64,000 nt of DNA from assembly GCF_002994745.2 (NCBI RefSeq), contig NC_037093.1, positions 68,901,510 through 68,965,509 of the forward strand. The letters are read 5' to 3'. The DNA comes from Rosa chinensis. Lineage: Eukaryota; Streptophyta; Magnoliopsida; Rosales; Rosaceae. Position numbers and translations under genes: made by a program. Below the pieces are notes generated by a model. The model made no database searches and was not told the origin of the DNA. It worked only from the letters and a program-made list of their open reading frames with translations. Shown here one piece after another: positions 22,226-35,515 of this stretch; position 1 is the first letter of the stretch, and the number at the start of each line of letters is the position of its first letter.

Positions 22226-22936
22226 TAGTGTTTCAATTATATTAGCTAAACAGACGTTTTGGATGGATGGTTTCAATAACAGTCTATATTTTCATAATTA
22301 ATTGGTAGGAAAAAAAAGGGAAATCAAAAATGGATTGAAATTACATTACATGATCAGAGAGTTGAGTAACGAGTCTAATGATGGTTATTTATGACTAATT
22401 ACATTTGGCGGCAAAGAGCCAAGAGCCAAGAGCCAAGAGGCGAGAGAGCGGGGTCCCAAGCGTCGTGCCTTCCAAAGAGGGTTTTAGCGGTGGGTCCCAT
22501 TCCCACCGTGTATTCCGGCTCCGCGTTGGCGCCGAGCTCAAGCGCGTGAAACCAACCGCAAACTACTAAAAAGGAAGGCAAAAAAATAAAGCAAGGAAGG
22601 AAAGAAGGAAAATCGAGAAAGCTTTTGCCCAACGATTTTTGGAAGAAGACCCTCCTTCTCTTCTTTCTCGACACTCTCACTCCTCCACAGATACTCTCTC
22701 TCTCTCTTCTTTCATCTTCATCGATAATCGAAGCTCCGCTTTGCGTTCCCCTCACGTTCCTTCTTCATCGATTCTCATCATTACTCTCTCTCTCTCTAGC
22801 TAAAGATCTGAATCAATCCAAGGCTTCTCGATCCGGTAAGGTCCCTATCTCCAACGACTTCCATCATCTTCTAGATCTGAATTTGCTTAATCTTATCTCT
22901 GTGTTCTGGTTGATTTGTTGCAGACAAGGAAAAGCA
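22226..22936 (+). promoter_or_regulatory. Promoter and 5' UTR of the Lunapark gene, with a 5'-UTR intron (22836-22923)
   Basis: The stretch is pyrimidine-rich near its end (CTCTCTCTCTC blocks at 22690-22800), typical of plant 5' leaders. A donor (CCG/GTAAGG at 22835/22836) and acceptor (GTTGCAG at 22923) frame an 88-bp intron before the start codon at 22937. A triplicated GAGCCAA motif lies at about 22417-22440. Confidence 0.6.
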
Positions 22937-25900
22937 ATGGCGGATGACAAAGGCCTTGAAGGCGACAAGAGCGACGCCCCCGCCGCCGCCGCTACGCCTC
23001 CGGCGGTGCCGAAGAAGAATCGCAAGGGATTTTTTTCCAGAATGTTTACCGGCATGTTTCGGCACCGGGACGATTTCGAGAAACGGCTGCAGTATCTCTC
23101 TAAGGAGGAGATTACTGTGGTCAATAGAATCAACAGGAGGGCTCTGACTCGGAGAAGCTTCACCAGAAACGTCATTGCATTCTCTATTTTTTTCGAGGTA
23201 TTCCAAATTGTTGCTCTGCTTTATTAGGCATACGCTACCTGCGTTGTTTTGGCTCCATTAGGAATTCTGAAAATGCACCATTACCATTGTGAAATTGACG
23301 AGATAAAAAAAATGAGGATAGGATGGTGTATGCTACTTACTTTTGTGTTATCTTCCATTTTCGGTTATTTTCTTCCTGAGGATTGTGCTTTGAATCTTTG
23401 ATATTCAGGTCATCGCAATTGGTTATGCTATAGCAACTACGAGAACGACTGACTTGGACTGGAGGACGAGGACATTTCGAATTTTGCCAATGTTTCTGTT
23501 GCCTGCTTTGTCTTCTTTTACTTATTCAACATTTATGAACTTCACAAAGATGCGTAAGTGTCTTAAACTTTTCAATTTTCTTCGTTTGCGTGAACAATAT
23601 TTTCGGTTTTATATTCATGTGACAGTTCTAATAACTGATTAGAACCATCTGGTTCCACGTTTGTTTGCATTTGTTAGGAGACAACTTAACCTATAGATTC
23701 AGACTTGTGTTGTTCATTTCCTATTTATTTCTTGAGTTAGTTTGAGCTTGATTGTATATTATCTCCAAGTGTTTTGGAGCTAGAAAGCCTTATTAACTGA
23801 ATATCCCCTCATAGACATTTCCACCTTAAATTGTTGTAGTCATTTGTTAGAATACATTGTTGAAAGTCACTTCATCTCTATTATTTAAACCTCTTCTGTC
23901 GTCCATGCCAGTGGATTTTTAAATTGTGTTCTGTAGTTTGTTCCATGGAATAAGGAAATCCTGTCTGAATTATCTTAAATGTTAGCTGTCTTAACTTTAA
24001 AAGTTATAAGATATAGTTGTGAGAACATTATAACATACTTGTGTTAAATTGTATGAGAATGTATAAACTCACGTATTCATTGGATGGAAAACAAGTGAAA
24101 GTTTGGGAATTTAGTTGGAAGTCATTAATGCAGCTTACTATTTTTCTGTTTATGTTCATTGGTATAACTCCACTGATTAGAAAATTCATTAGAGGGGACT
24201 TTTTCCTTTGTGAACAGAGACGTCTTTTTTTGCATCATTTCCAAAAAAGTTGCCAAACTGGGGGGATACGTAAAAGCTAAGTTGTTGAACTGTGTAATTG
24301 GTCATGCTACTGGTAGCAGTTCATCAATGATACAGATCTATTCAAGTTCAGTACTGTTTCCAATATGCCCATATGGTCTTCTAAAACAAAAATACACATA
24401 TGGTACATATCATGCATATCTTTACCAGCAAAAGTCTCTTTCTGGCTGTCTCTGCATTGTTGAATGTCTTGATATTTTGATTTTTTATTTTTTCTGTTGT
24501 AAGTGTAAATTTACCAGCTTTTGTGCATGCATATATCATGGAGAGGATGCAAAAGCATCAAAAATAAGGTTTTTAGGTATCTAAGATCACGTTGGTATTG
24601 TAATGGATCATCTGCCAAAAGTTAGAAACTGGACCTAATGTTAGTATTTTGTCAGTATATTAACTAATTTGTTTTTAGAATACTTTAAATGGTTGGTGTG
24701 TGAACTGCGAACCAATTCTTTAGAGTGTACTGCAAAGGCATAATTGCTGGCTTTCTATGAATCTTTCCTATCTGTTGCCTTAGATAAGTGTAGGCTACTT
24801 TCTTAATGTTGAGGCCTAACAATTTGATATCTCAATTATAGGTGATCGCAAAGATAATAAGACCCTGGAAAGGCTCCGGGCTGAAAAGCAAGCAAAAATT
24901 GATGAACTTAAAGAGAAGACAAACTATTACTCTACTCAACAGCTTATTCAGGTACTGATGAAAAGCTTTATACTTCTTTTATTATATGTCCTTGCGTCTC
25001 ATTATTGAACTTGTCTGGTCTTATTTGCAAGTTTGTTTGAATTATTATCAGGTGAATGGTGTAGGTCTTGGTGCATCATTTGCCCTTTATCTCATTTTGT
25101 TTTTGGCTGTTTTAATGGGTCTGGTGGAAGACTTCTATGATTTAATGGAAAACCAATAGTAGAAACAATTTGTAAAGCTTATTCCCATGATCATATGGCA
25201 TGTTACTATTGTTGGTGGGGAATGAGTTTGTGCTCCTAGAGCTCTGTCTTTAACATGATTGTGGTGCTCTTATGCTGGTTTCTTCGTGAAGATGTAACTT
25301 GTTTATTCACCTCCAATTTCTTTGGTTGTGCTTACGCCATGTTCTTTTTTTATGCAGAAATATGATGCTGACCCAGCAGCAAAGGCAGCTGCTGCAACTG
25401 TCCTGGCATCTAAGTTGGGTGCGGATTCAGGCCTAAGATTCCATGTAGGAGATGAATCTAGAGCTGATGCCCCATCTGGGAGAAGCAAGGATGTTGAACT
25501 TGTCCAGTCTGGTGAACTTCGAAACCGGAAAACAGGACTCACCAGATCTAATAGTACAGGGAGTACACAATTGCTTTTTTCTGAGGAAGAGACTCCTCGT
25601 TCTGTTGGGTCTGAGGGTCCCCAGACCACTGAGCATGGTCAGCTGGTTGTTGCTCATCAGAATCCTCAAGCATATGCTGCACAAGATGGAAATTGGATTG
25701 CTCGTATTGCAGCATTACTTGTGGGTGAGGATCCAACACAATCTTATGCCCTCATATGTGGCAACTGTCATATGCACAATGGTAAGCCATCCACATCCTG
25801 ATCCCAGTATGAGCACTTGCTTTTTTCGGTGTTTACTTGAAAGAAGTGAAGGAAAGTCTTGATTGCAGTGGTACCCTGCAGGCTGATGCACTCACATTGT

Positions 25901-26242
25901 TCCATTTCGTGGTTGAAGATACTGATCTGATATTCTTTTCTCTCTACAGGGCTTGCTAAGAAGGAGGATTTCGCATACATTACATATTATTGCCCACACT
26001 GTCATGCTTTAAATAGACCAAAGCATTTGGAAGGGGGTGTTACTGGTTCAGGCTCTCCTGATTCGGGATCTCTGACAGCAGGGGACAGGAGTGATGTAGC
26101 AAACCAGGCCAGTGATTCTTTGAATGACAGTGTCGTCACAGGTACCAGCTCAGTTGTAGCTGGTCCTGAGATTGAGCAAATAACTGAGAGGCTTGTGTCG
26201 GGTGATACAGATACAGTTAGTTTAGAAGAAAAACACGAGTAG
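22937..26242 (+). CDS. LNP: Lunapark (ER three-way junction protein)
   Basis: Five exons join in frame: 22937-23197, 23409-23553, 24842-24951, 25358-25781, 25950-26242, giving 410 residues, as expected for plant Lunapark. Lunapark sits at three-way junctions of the tubular ER; plant members help turn over ROOT HAIR DEFECTIVE3. The N-terminal half has an Ala/Pro-rich start, an amphipathic region ([15 protein letters not shown]), two adjacent hydrophobic hairpins (about 78-100, [17 protein letters not shown], and about 113-135, [18 protein letters not shown]), and a charged coiled coil ([16 protein letters not shown]). The C-terminal half has the four-cysteine Lunapark zinc ribbon (ICGNC about residue 305, YYCPHC about 327) and an acidic tail. 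ATG 22937 gives the expected MADDKG-type start. All introns are GT-AG. Confidence 0.93.
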
Positions 26243-26522
26243 GGTAAAGATGTTCTCTTTTTGGATTTAGGCCTTCTTTCCCCTTTGCTGATAGGTATGG
26301 GGGCTTTGTTTTCTGCTGGACGGATTTATGGGCTTGCCTTATATGCTTGGTGTGTACAAGAAAACGTTGAGATCTTAACCAAGAGACCTTTGGAGCTTTA
26401 TGATCATGGATTACACTGGTTGTAACTTTGTACATCTTTTGAATTTTCATTTTCTGAATTTCTCGGTTCAGTTGTTTGAGCTGGTAACGGCGGGTAAATG
26501 GTATACTATCTAACTTTCCGAA

Positions 26523-26690
26523 TTTGGAAACTAGAACTGATTGCTGTAATGCAATATTACGGAAGGAGTGTCGCTTGAGTTATTCGGAGGCTCTTACCTT
26601 TCCAAATTTGGAAACTAGAACTGATTGCTGTAATGCAAATATTATGAAAGGAATGTCGCTTGAGTTATTCGGAAACTCTTACCTTGGATT
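26523..26690. repeat. Tandem duplication of about 85 bp downstream of Lunapark
   Basis: The segment TTGGAAACTAGAACTGATTG through TTCGG...CTCTTACCTT occurs twice in a row (about 26523-26606 and 26609-26690) with a few differences. Confidence 0.9.
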
Positions 26691-26763
26691 GGTTACCTTA
26701 TTTTACGGATAAACTTTGCTGTTAAGTTCCACGGAAACGGTTACTCGTGCAGTTATTCTTGAC

Positions 26764-26876
26764 ATCTGTGTAACGTATATCTTAAAAATTTAAAACGTGT
26801 CAAAGAAAAAAATGAATTGACTTGTGTGTAACGTGTATCTTGAAAATTTCAAAACGTGTCAAAGAAAGAAGTGAAG
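26764..26876. repeat. Second tandem duplication, about 55-bp unit
   Basis: TGTGTAACGTATATCTT...AACGTGTCAAAGAAA is repeated as TGTGTAACGTGTATCTTG...AACGTGTCAAAGAAA directly after it. The surrounding 26243-27380 region is AT-rich and carries no supported gene. Confidence 0.85.
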
Positions 26877-27420
26877 ATTTCATTTCGACTTATGTCACGA
26901 GACCAAACGATGACAGAGTACATTCAATTGTCTCTTTTAACTTCATAAAAGATTTTAATTTAAAAAAAAAGTAAAAATGTAATTGAATGTTGTCAGTCAA
27001 ACTAGTTGAACTACTGTAAAAGTCGCCTGAGATACTGACTGGATCTTGACCCTTCACTGAAACTCGTGTCCCTCCCAAATTTTAACTTGGCGAAGGGAAA
27101 AAATAAAACAAAAAAAGGGCAACCTTTCGTTTTCCAACCATATATTTGACAATTGACATGAATAAAATTCATAAAAACCAACAATTGCTTTTGGAAATCG
27201 AAGCTATTTCAAGTCTCTCACGCTGACCTAAAATAAAAACCCCCAAAATTATATAAATTTTTTTTAATATATTTTTATTCCGATTTTCACACCAAAAACC
27301 GGCTCTTCATCTTCTCGAGCTTCAGCTACAATCAAACACAGCTTTCTTCTTCATCTTCGTCTTCTTCTCTCAAACCACCACCAGGTAGCTCTCCATCCAT
27401 TCTTCTATATATGTTTCTTC

Positions 27421-27447
27421 TTTATTATTATTATTATTATTATTATT
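27421..27447. repeat. (TTA)n microsatellite in the first UBP26 intron
   Basis: About eight TTA/ATT units lie in the 5'-UTR intron, just after the donor at 27384/27385. Confidence 0.9.
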
Positions 27448-27808
27448 TTTTCTGCTTTTACATGCATGAATTATATTCCGACTAGAATTTTAATATTCGT
27501 CGGCGATTAGCCTAATTTTGATCGTACTGTAGTTTCTAGGGTTTTCTCCGCGTTTGTGATTTTTTTTTAGCTTCAGAAAGTTTAATACGTGCTCCTCACT
27601 AGCTTTGAGAATGCACAATGGAAGTGTTTGCATCTGAAATTTATTGGAATGCGAGTTTGAACTTCAATTGTAATCACCCAGGGCACTGCGAATTTGTGCT
27701 TTTCCATTCAAGCTTCTGTTTTTGTATCTGTATGTGCATATTGGATTAGTATCTGTAAGAATTCATGGTCTGAGTTCATGTCCATTTCAGGGTTGGTCGG
27801 TTGTTAAA

Positions 27809-30800
27809 ATGAGCCGGCCAAGTACTCGGAGTAAGAACAAACGAAATAAGCAAGGGGATAATGGTGACACCACTTCTGAAATATTGAGGTAGGAGCATTT
27901 TCTTCTTATGCTTGAAAGTTTTGTATCTTTTGCTTGATGTGCATCTTTTGATATGTTTGGATTCACAATGTGGTTTTGGTGTAGGAAAATTCATGCAACG
28001 GGTGAAATAACGAATCAGGATATAAACACACTGTATAAAAATTCAAAGCCGGTTTGTCAGGGCTGCCGTGTGAATACTAAAGACAATCCGAATTGCTTTT
28101 GTGGGCTAATTCCACCTCCTAATGGCAGTCGGAAATCTGGCTTGTGGCAGAAGACATCTGAGATTCTGCAAAACCTTGGCCCGGACCCTTCTCAGGATCT
28201 TCGTTCATCTGATGACTGTCCTGCAGGCCTCACAAATCTTGGTGCGACATGTTATGCTAACAGCATACTCCAGTGTTTGTATATGAACAAGCCCTTTCGT
28301 GAAGGTATCTTCTTGGTTGAACCTGATGTCTTGGAACAACAGCCGGTGTTGAATCAACTTTCTCGGCTTTTTGCACTGTTGCATCTCAGCAAAATGGCTT
28401 TCATAGACTCATCCCCATTTGTGAAAACTTTGGAGTTGGATAATGGAGTTCAACAGGACAGTCATGAATTTCTAACATTATTGCTGTCTTTGTTGGAACG
28501 TTGTCTAAGCCACTCTAAAATTTTGAAGGCAAAAGCTATTGTTCAAGATCTTTTCCGTGGAAGTGTGTCACATGTTACCAGGTAAGACTGAATATGTCAT
28601 TAGTGTTTGTATATTAATTTGGCATTACTGTGAATATTATTCCTGGTTTTAATTGGCTAAAATGATAAAAGTGCTGGTGGCTGTGCATTTCCCATCTTTC
28701 TTGTTCATGCTAGCCCTTTGTTTTATCACAAATACTTGTCCCTAAACTATTAATACTTTTCTCTGAAAAGAATTGTTGAAGGTTCTGTTGTTCAGAATTT
28801 TCTAAATGAACTTTTGAAATTTCCACTCCTCTGGTCATTATGTGACATTAAATATACTGAAGTATGTTTAATTGAACCTTTTTTTTTAAAGATGGGAGGA
28901 GATAGTCATTTTTAATTTGTGTAGGTCTTAGTTTTGCTTTATTTCATTTTAAATACCAGTCAGTACTTTTGTAGTCTGGCAACAAAATTTTGACACGTGC
29001 TTCTGATAGAAGCAACTAAGCAACTCTCCAGTTATGCCTTCAGTTAACCTCAGATTGCTACTCCTTAGTTATATTCTTCTTCTTTCTAATTACAGTCATA
29101 ATTCACACATATATGTATGTAGGTGCTCAAAATGTGGAAAAGACTCTGAAGCTTCTTCAAAAATGGAAGACTTTTATGAATTGGAGTTGAATGTGAAGGG
29201 TCTGAAAAGTTTGGATGAGAGTTTAGATGATTACCTCAGTGTTGAAGAGCTTCAGGGAGACAATCAATATTTCTGTGAGTCATGTAAAACAAGAGTTGAT
29301 GCTACTCGAAGCATCAAGTTGCGCACATTGCCTACTGTTCTGAATTTTCAGCTTAAGCGATGTGTTTTCCTTCCAAAGGTAGTTTATGATGTACATTTTC
29401 CTTGTTCTAGCTAGAATTATTAACTTTTAACCCTTGAGAATGATCATTTATGTGCATGTCAATGAGCACAGAAAACCCATATAAGCCTATCCTTCAATAC
29501 ACATCTTGGCACTTATACAGAGGTTGAAATTGCAGTATTGTTGTTTATAGGTCTGTATACATTGACTTGTAGGAAATTTTATTTTTTTAATATTCTATTT
29601 TCTATATTGATTTGTGTCAGTAGACGACAACAAAGAAGAAGATTACATCTGCATTTATGTTTCCTGGAGTACTTGATATGAGGCAGAGGCTATCTGAGCC
29701 TTCTCAGATTGAATCAATATATGACTTGTCAGCTGTGCTGATTCACAAGGGAACTGCAGTTAACAGTGGCCACTATGTAGCACATATCAAGGATGAGAAG
29801 ACAGGGCAATGGTGGGAATTTGATGATGAGCATGTCTCAAACTTAGGGACTCACCCGTTTGGAGAAGGGACTTCTAGTTCCAATAGCAAGCCTCTTAAAC
29901 CTGAAGCAGTTAACCCATCTTGCTCAGAACAGATGAATGGTGTTTCTAATGGTGATAAGATGGATATTGATCACCAACCTTCAGATTCTGTTACTAGTTG
30001 TGATGTGGAGACATTTTCATCAAGTGATGCATATATGCTGATGTATAATCTCAGGCATTCCTGGAAGGATAATGGGAAAACCCATGTTGAATGTAATGCC
30101 AATAATATGAAGATAGAAGATGGTAGTTTTTCTGGTTCTCTTCCATTTAATCTTTGTGAAGAGATTAAAAGCAGTAATGCATTATATCTTGAATCTTGCC
30201 GAAAATACACATTTAAGAAGGAAGAAGAGATGAGTTGTATCAAAGAACGAAGACAGGAAGTGCGCTCAATTTTGTCTGAAGCTCCTGTTCGATCACTTGA
30301 GGAACCTTTTTTTTGGGTTTCAACAGATTGGCTTCGTCAGTGGGCTGACCACATTACTCCACCGTAAGAACATGTTTCATGTCGTTGTTTTATAAGTTGG
30401 AGTTCTCTCTTTCAAAAATGTTTCTTTCTGTTGTACATGCAAGTTCACATTCTTTAAATCTATAAATTTCCTTTGTGTTGGTAGTTTTCTGTTCATGCCA
30501 AACCTTTTTTATTTTATTTTTCTTATCGGAAAATAGGATTTGGGGAAAAGAATTAAACTACTGTTGCTAGGTATTTTACCAGCTAAAAACATCACTGTGA
30601 ACTTTTTCTTTCCTTTTCTTTTTCATATGTATATTTTAGATATTAACTTGCTCTCTGCTACAGCACAATGTGAAGGTTTATGTTTTGCAAATTTATTTAT
30701 TTATTTATTTATTCTTTTTGGCTTTTGACTCGCACTACGATTGCATGCAGTGTTCTTGACAACAGCTCCATCCAATGCATGCATGGAAAGGTTCCAGCAT

Positions 30801-33800
30801 CTAAGGTTGGCTCCATGAAGCGGTTCTCAGCTGAAGCTTGGACCAAGTTGTTCTCTAAGGTAGTTGCTTGAGTGAACTTGCTTAATGTTGTGCAAATTTC
30901 TTGTTATGTTTATAGTGACTTAACCCAGTAAATTGTATTGAACTCATGATGCTTTAATGAACCTATGGTCCACTGCCCCCCACTCTGTGTGTGTGTGTGT
31001 TTCTGTTACACATCTGATAATTAGTGATGGTCTTTCTTGTTTGATTGGATGCTGACAATTTCAGCACAATGGGGGGCCAATTCTGACCAATGATGACTCC
31101 TGCACGATTTGCCTTATTGATGGGGCTCGAGATGTGGTCTCTGCTGACAGCTATAGGGATAGGAGAATATTAATGAAGCAAGTTGCTGAGGATGCCATTG
31201 CAGGGAGGTGTTCAGATGGAACATACTATGTTTCTAGATCATGGTATGACTGGAAACACTGTTGGGTTGCCCTTCACACTTCAACTTATGCTAGAGACAT
31301 ATAATATTGTCACCGGCTTTTCCTTACAAGTCAGTTGAGGCATCATAATATGAATAATGATGGAGGCTATCTAGTTCTATTTTCATGACATCTGCTTTTA
31401 AGACTCTTTTTGTTAGTGATTGTCGTAATTTTTTTTTTTTTTGTAGGTTGCAGCAGTGGCTTAAAAGAAAAATTCTTGATGCTCCATCTGAAGCTGATGC
31501 AGGACCAACAGTTTCAATCAGGTGTCCTCATGGACAGCTTTTGCCTGAGCAAGCCCCTGGTGCTAAGAGATTGCTTATTCCAGAGATCCTCTGGCTCTTC
31601 ATTTATCAAGATGCTTTAACAGTAAAACCTGCTGAGGACCTGGGTTGTTCAACTTTTCTCTCAGACTCTCTACAGTGTTCTGAGTGCAGTGATGAACTAT
31701 CTGAAGTTGCATGCATGGAGGATTCTTTAAGGTAACTTCAGCACACTCATACTTCAAAGCTTAATGTGTAATTGCTCTTACCATTTTGTATGCTGCAGAT
31801 TGGTCAGGGAAAAACAGCGCCAGACTCATGATAAATTGGCTGCCGGGAAAAGTATTCCTCTTTCTCTGCATTGCAAGTATTACTTGATACCCTATTCTTG
31901 GCTTTCAAAATGGAGAACCTACATCAACGCAGCCGGAAGGAATATTTCTTCAGTAGAGAAACCGGAAACATTAGATGGCATCATGGATTTGATCAAGTGT
32001 GAAAAGGTAACCTGCAACTTTACTCGGCAATATTTTGTTCAACAATAGTCTGGTACCGCTGATAGAGTGTAATTGGCAATTTGCGGGGTTTTGATTTCTA
32101 CTGTATTTATCAGCTTATTATACTGCTTCTTTATGTAATAGAAGGCCAATGAAATTTTGAGGGACCTCATCATTTTATGTAGATTTTTTATTATTTTTTA
32201 TTATACTTATTATTTTTTTTATTTTTAAACGTTTTAACACTGGTGTGAAGGCCTCTGTGCTAAATGGAGAGCCTCTGCACCAACACAAAAGCCCTGCACA
32301 CCCTAAATTCTTGCCATTCTTAAGCTGCTATTTCTGATGAGATGGGAAATTTTCACTAGGTTTGATAAAACTATTGGGACATTTGAAATATATTGTCTTT
32401 CTAATTCAATCTGCCTTTTTTCTGTGTTTTTTGTTATTTCTGTTATTAATATATATAAATAACCTCTTTATGCTTTCTTTCAGCACTCACGACTTCTAGA
32501 AAGGCCTGTTGATCTGGTCTGTAAACGTGGTTTGATTTCACAAAAGTCTTCCCCTGTAAGTATCTGAATACATGTCTTTGAGTGTGTGGGTGTGTGGTTT
32601 GGGCAGGGAGGGGGATGTCAGGGTGATATTATTAGGTTTCTTCCTATTTCATATCTATCTTGAGAATGCAAAAAGTATGTTGACCATAATTCTGGAGAGA
32701 TTGATGAGACATTTGTTGGGAAGAGAATGGTGAGGGAATGATATCATCTGAATTTGTTGTTTAAGCTTTCTCTGACTTTAATGATCAAAGTTTCAAGCTT
32801 GTAACTATTCTTATGCTATAGTATTGGAATTCTTGCTTATTCTGTTGTCTTTGGATCTAGGTGGATGGGTTAGTATTCATTACTGAGAGTGACTGGAAAT
32901 CCTTCTGTGAGGAATGGCGTGGTATTGAGGAAAAAGGTGTATCTGCTGAAATCAAGTTAAGTAATACTGAAGGAAATAACTTGGCAGAGTCCTCTGATGA
33001 TATGCAAATCTGTGAGGAGGACTTGAGTACTCCAAATCTCGTGAATAGTGAAGTTGATTCTAGATCGCTTGTGATTAGGACTTTCCCTGAGGTACAGGAA
33101 ACTTTTTTTTTTTTTTTGTGTATTGTGCTGCATAGTAGAGGGAGTATACTTTATAACATGATACTTGCTTCTTTTTGTTAGATATGTGAGGACTGCATTG
33201 GAGAGAAAGAAAGCAGGGAGCTAATGCGAAAGCTTGAGTACTGCAATGAGGATATATATGTATACTTGGTACATGGCAAGGAAGCTCCAAAATATATTTT
33301 ACAAGCATCTGAGACTAGTTTTGATCCAGATCGCCGAGTTTCCAAGCGCTCTCGAAAGACAAACACCGGAGATCAAATAAGTTTGAAAGTCTCTGGTTCT
33401 ACATCGATATACCAGTTAAAAATGATGATATGGGAATCTTTTGGGGTATGTTTGTAATGTTTCACATCGATATATCAATTAGAAATGCATTCTCTTGTCT
33501 TGTGCCACTGGCATTTTCCTCCTGTGTTTGAATAAGTTTCTCAATAATTTGTAATGTTACTGTTGGCATCTAATTACTAGTTTAATATATGCAGGTTGTT
33601 AAGGAAAACCAGATACTTCACAAAGGCACCCGAATAATTGATAGTGAATGTGCTACTCTGGCAGACTTGAACATATTCCCTGGGGATAAGCTTTGGGTGA
33701 CTGATTCAGAAGTCCATGAGAACCGAGATATTGCTGGTAACTTAATTTTGTTTGTTACTACATTAGAAATAAGTGGAATGTGGTGCTTCAGATTATCCTT

Positions 33801-34047
33801 TATTCCGATTCCATAAATATTGCTCTATCTGGATTAGTTGACGTGATGTAAATGCTTTGTTATTCACCAAATGTTTCTGATTGGTCTAATTGTAATGCAT
33901 TGGTCAGTTTCAATTTTAGTTGTTAACATGCAGTTTGACGATGTTTCTGCAGATGAGCTTTCTGACCAAAAAATGGATGTTCAACACACTGAAGAGGGTT
34001 TTCGAGGGACACTTTTGACGACAAATATCTCATCCCAAGTTGTTTAA
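27809..34047 (+). CDS. UBP26: Ubiquitin carboxyl-terminal hydrolase 26 (UBP26/SUP32-like)
   Basis: Thirteen coding exons join in frame to 1085 residues (about 1067 in Arabidopsis): 27809-27888, 27985-28581, 29123-29378, 29624-30363, 30751-30859, 31065-31243, 31447-31731, 31799-32006, 32484-32555, 32861-33091, 33182-33445, 33595-33736, 33953-34047. UBP26 removes ubiquitin from histone H2B in the nucleus and acts in heterochromatin silencing and seed development. The catalytic Cys box [19 protein letters not shown] lies near residue 115 and the His box [11 protein letters not shown] near 360. A CX2C...CX2C zinc finger (CSKCG, CESCK) lies between them. The C-terminal half carries DUSP-like segments ([10 protein letters not shown] type, [16 protein letters not shown]) and a ubiquitin-like fold near the end ([34 protein letters not shown]). 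A 5'-UTR exon ends at 27384. Exon 4 follows a CAGTAG tandem acceptor. Confidence 0.95.
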
Positions 34048-34640
34048 GGAGCATGTTTTTGCTAGTTAAATGTCAATATCCAGGATTTTGTAAATATTGA
34101 CTGAGGGGAGGTGACTTGAATTTTTAATCTTCAGACGGCATGTTGGAAGACCTGCATTTTTAGGTTAGTTGCAATCCTATTGTTGATCTTGTTTCTTTAC
34201 AGTTGTGAAACTGGCTTGTATCAGTTTTATTTATTTATTTTTTATCAAACTTCTCTCCTTTGGATTCATTCTGCAGTTCTTTCCTTAGTGACTATTCTTG
34301 CATTTCTTTGGCAGAAGCAGTTCTTGAACCTAGTATTGGTGAGCTTCCTGCACCTAAGAAGGCTGGTCCAATGTGTAAAGTAGATCGCCCTCTCCCTTCC
34401 CCTACCCCGTAAGAGGATGTGTCTCGTGGTCTGAGTGTTCTTTTTCTATCCAGTCCTGGTCATGTTTCTGTTCATAAGGATGTTAGCGTGCCTCTTTAAT
34501 CTTTTGTCCAAATGTAAATGTTGTGAAAAGTGTTTCAAGTGTGATGCTTCTTTACTCAGTAGCTAATAACTTCTGCGGTTACTCATCATTGTACCAGTAA
34601 GCCTTTGAGTATTAATAAATCGATTTTCATGTGTTAGTTC
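34048..34640 (+). other. 3' UTR and downstream region of UBP26
   Basis: T-rich sequence without a supported frame. AATAAA-like signals (ATTAATAAATCG) appear at about 34610. The region separates the convergent UBP26 and G-gamma genes. Confidence 0.5.
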
Positions 34641-34869
34641 CTCCAGAAGGTTGATGAAAGCAATCGTGCACTGGTTTTATTCAATTACAGGAGCCAAAAA
34701 AGATCTAAATAGCCTCGTTCATAGGGAAAACTTCCCCGAATTTATATTTGCTGTTTTGTATCCCAATACATTCTTCCCGACTTGTTGTTCAAAACATTAT
34801 GATCAAGGTAATGCAAAATGTACCAAAAACAAGAAGACATATTTGGTAGAGAGATTGGTTTGGCCATTC

Positions 34870-35515
34870 TTAGATCCAGCGATTGTTATTTCTGGTATTG
34901 TGTGCTCCTCTGAACCACCTATCCCAGCCCGCTTCAGGTGCTCCTTTACTCCTGTCATTTCATATCATTCATCCTCATCTCTCAGTTCATCCCGGTAAAG
35001 GAGAAAACACAAGAAAGAAAAGAAACTAGGGTGATTACCATGGAAGTAGGGGATCAGAAACAGATTCAATGCTCGCAACAAGTCTGTTTATATCAGAAGT
35101 TTAACGGAATCAGACCGTGTTAAGAAAACAATGATGCATCATGATATCTTGGATTAGAAGCAAGAATTTGCTTACTCTTTGCAGACAAAGGAGGATTCGC
35201 CTACTGTTTCGAGCTCGTTAAGCTCTTCCTGCATCACAATTTTTTTTTTATCGTAATTAAATTCCTGGATTCTCTAGGATTTATGGGTAGGTGAGGAAGA
35301 GGAAGTGGGGATTGGACCTGAATAATGTTGATTTGAGTATGGAGATGGGAAATAGCAGCAGCCATTCTATGCTTGCCCACGAAAGTCGGACATGGCGGCC
35401 CTGCTCTGATTCCTGAGCCTGTTGCTGCTGCATCTTCTCTCTTTGCTCCTCCTCCTCCTCCTCCTCCTGATCTTCCTGGAGAAGATGATATGTTTTCTTC
35501 TTGCTGCTTATCCAT
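34870..35515 (-). CDS. Heterotrimeric G-protein gamma subunit, type B (no CaaX box)
   Basis: Four short exons on the minus strand join in frame to 125 residues: 35515-35318, 35228-35176, 35083-35039, 34951-34870. The product is a plant G-gamma: a variable, glycine-rich N-terminus, then KHRMAAAISHLHTQINIIQ, EELNELETVGESSFVCKEL, VASIESVSDPLLP and the conserved AGWDRWFRGAHN near the end. It ends NRWI, without the prenylation CaaX of type A or the cysteine-rich tail of type C, which places it in type B. G-gamma pairs with G-beta at the plasma membrane and passes on G-protein signals. All donors and acceptors are GT-AG. A CTC microsatellite (35446-35468) encodes a run of seven glycines. Start ATG 35515 gives MDKQQEEN. 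It converges with UBP26, 0.8 kb apart. Confidence 0.88.

Noticed and set aside
25060..25160. Open stretch [20 protein letters not shown] in a Lunapark intron
   Set aside because: It has an acceptor-like start, but the flanking exons join in frame without it and the family has no helix at this place. A minor splice form cannot be excluded.
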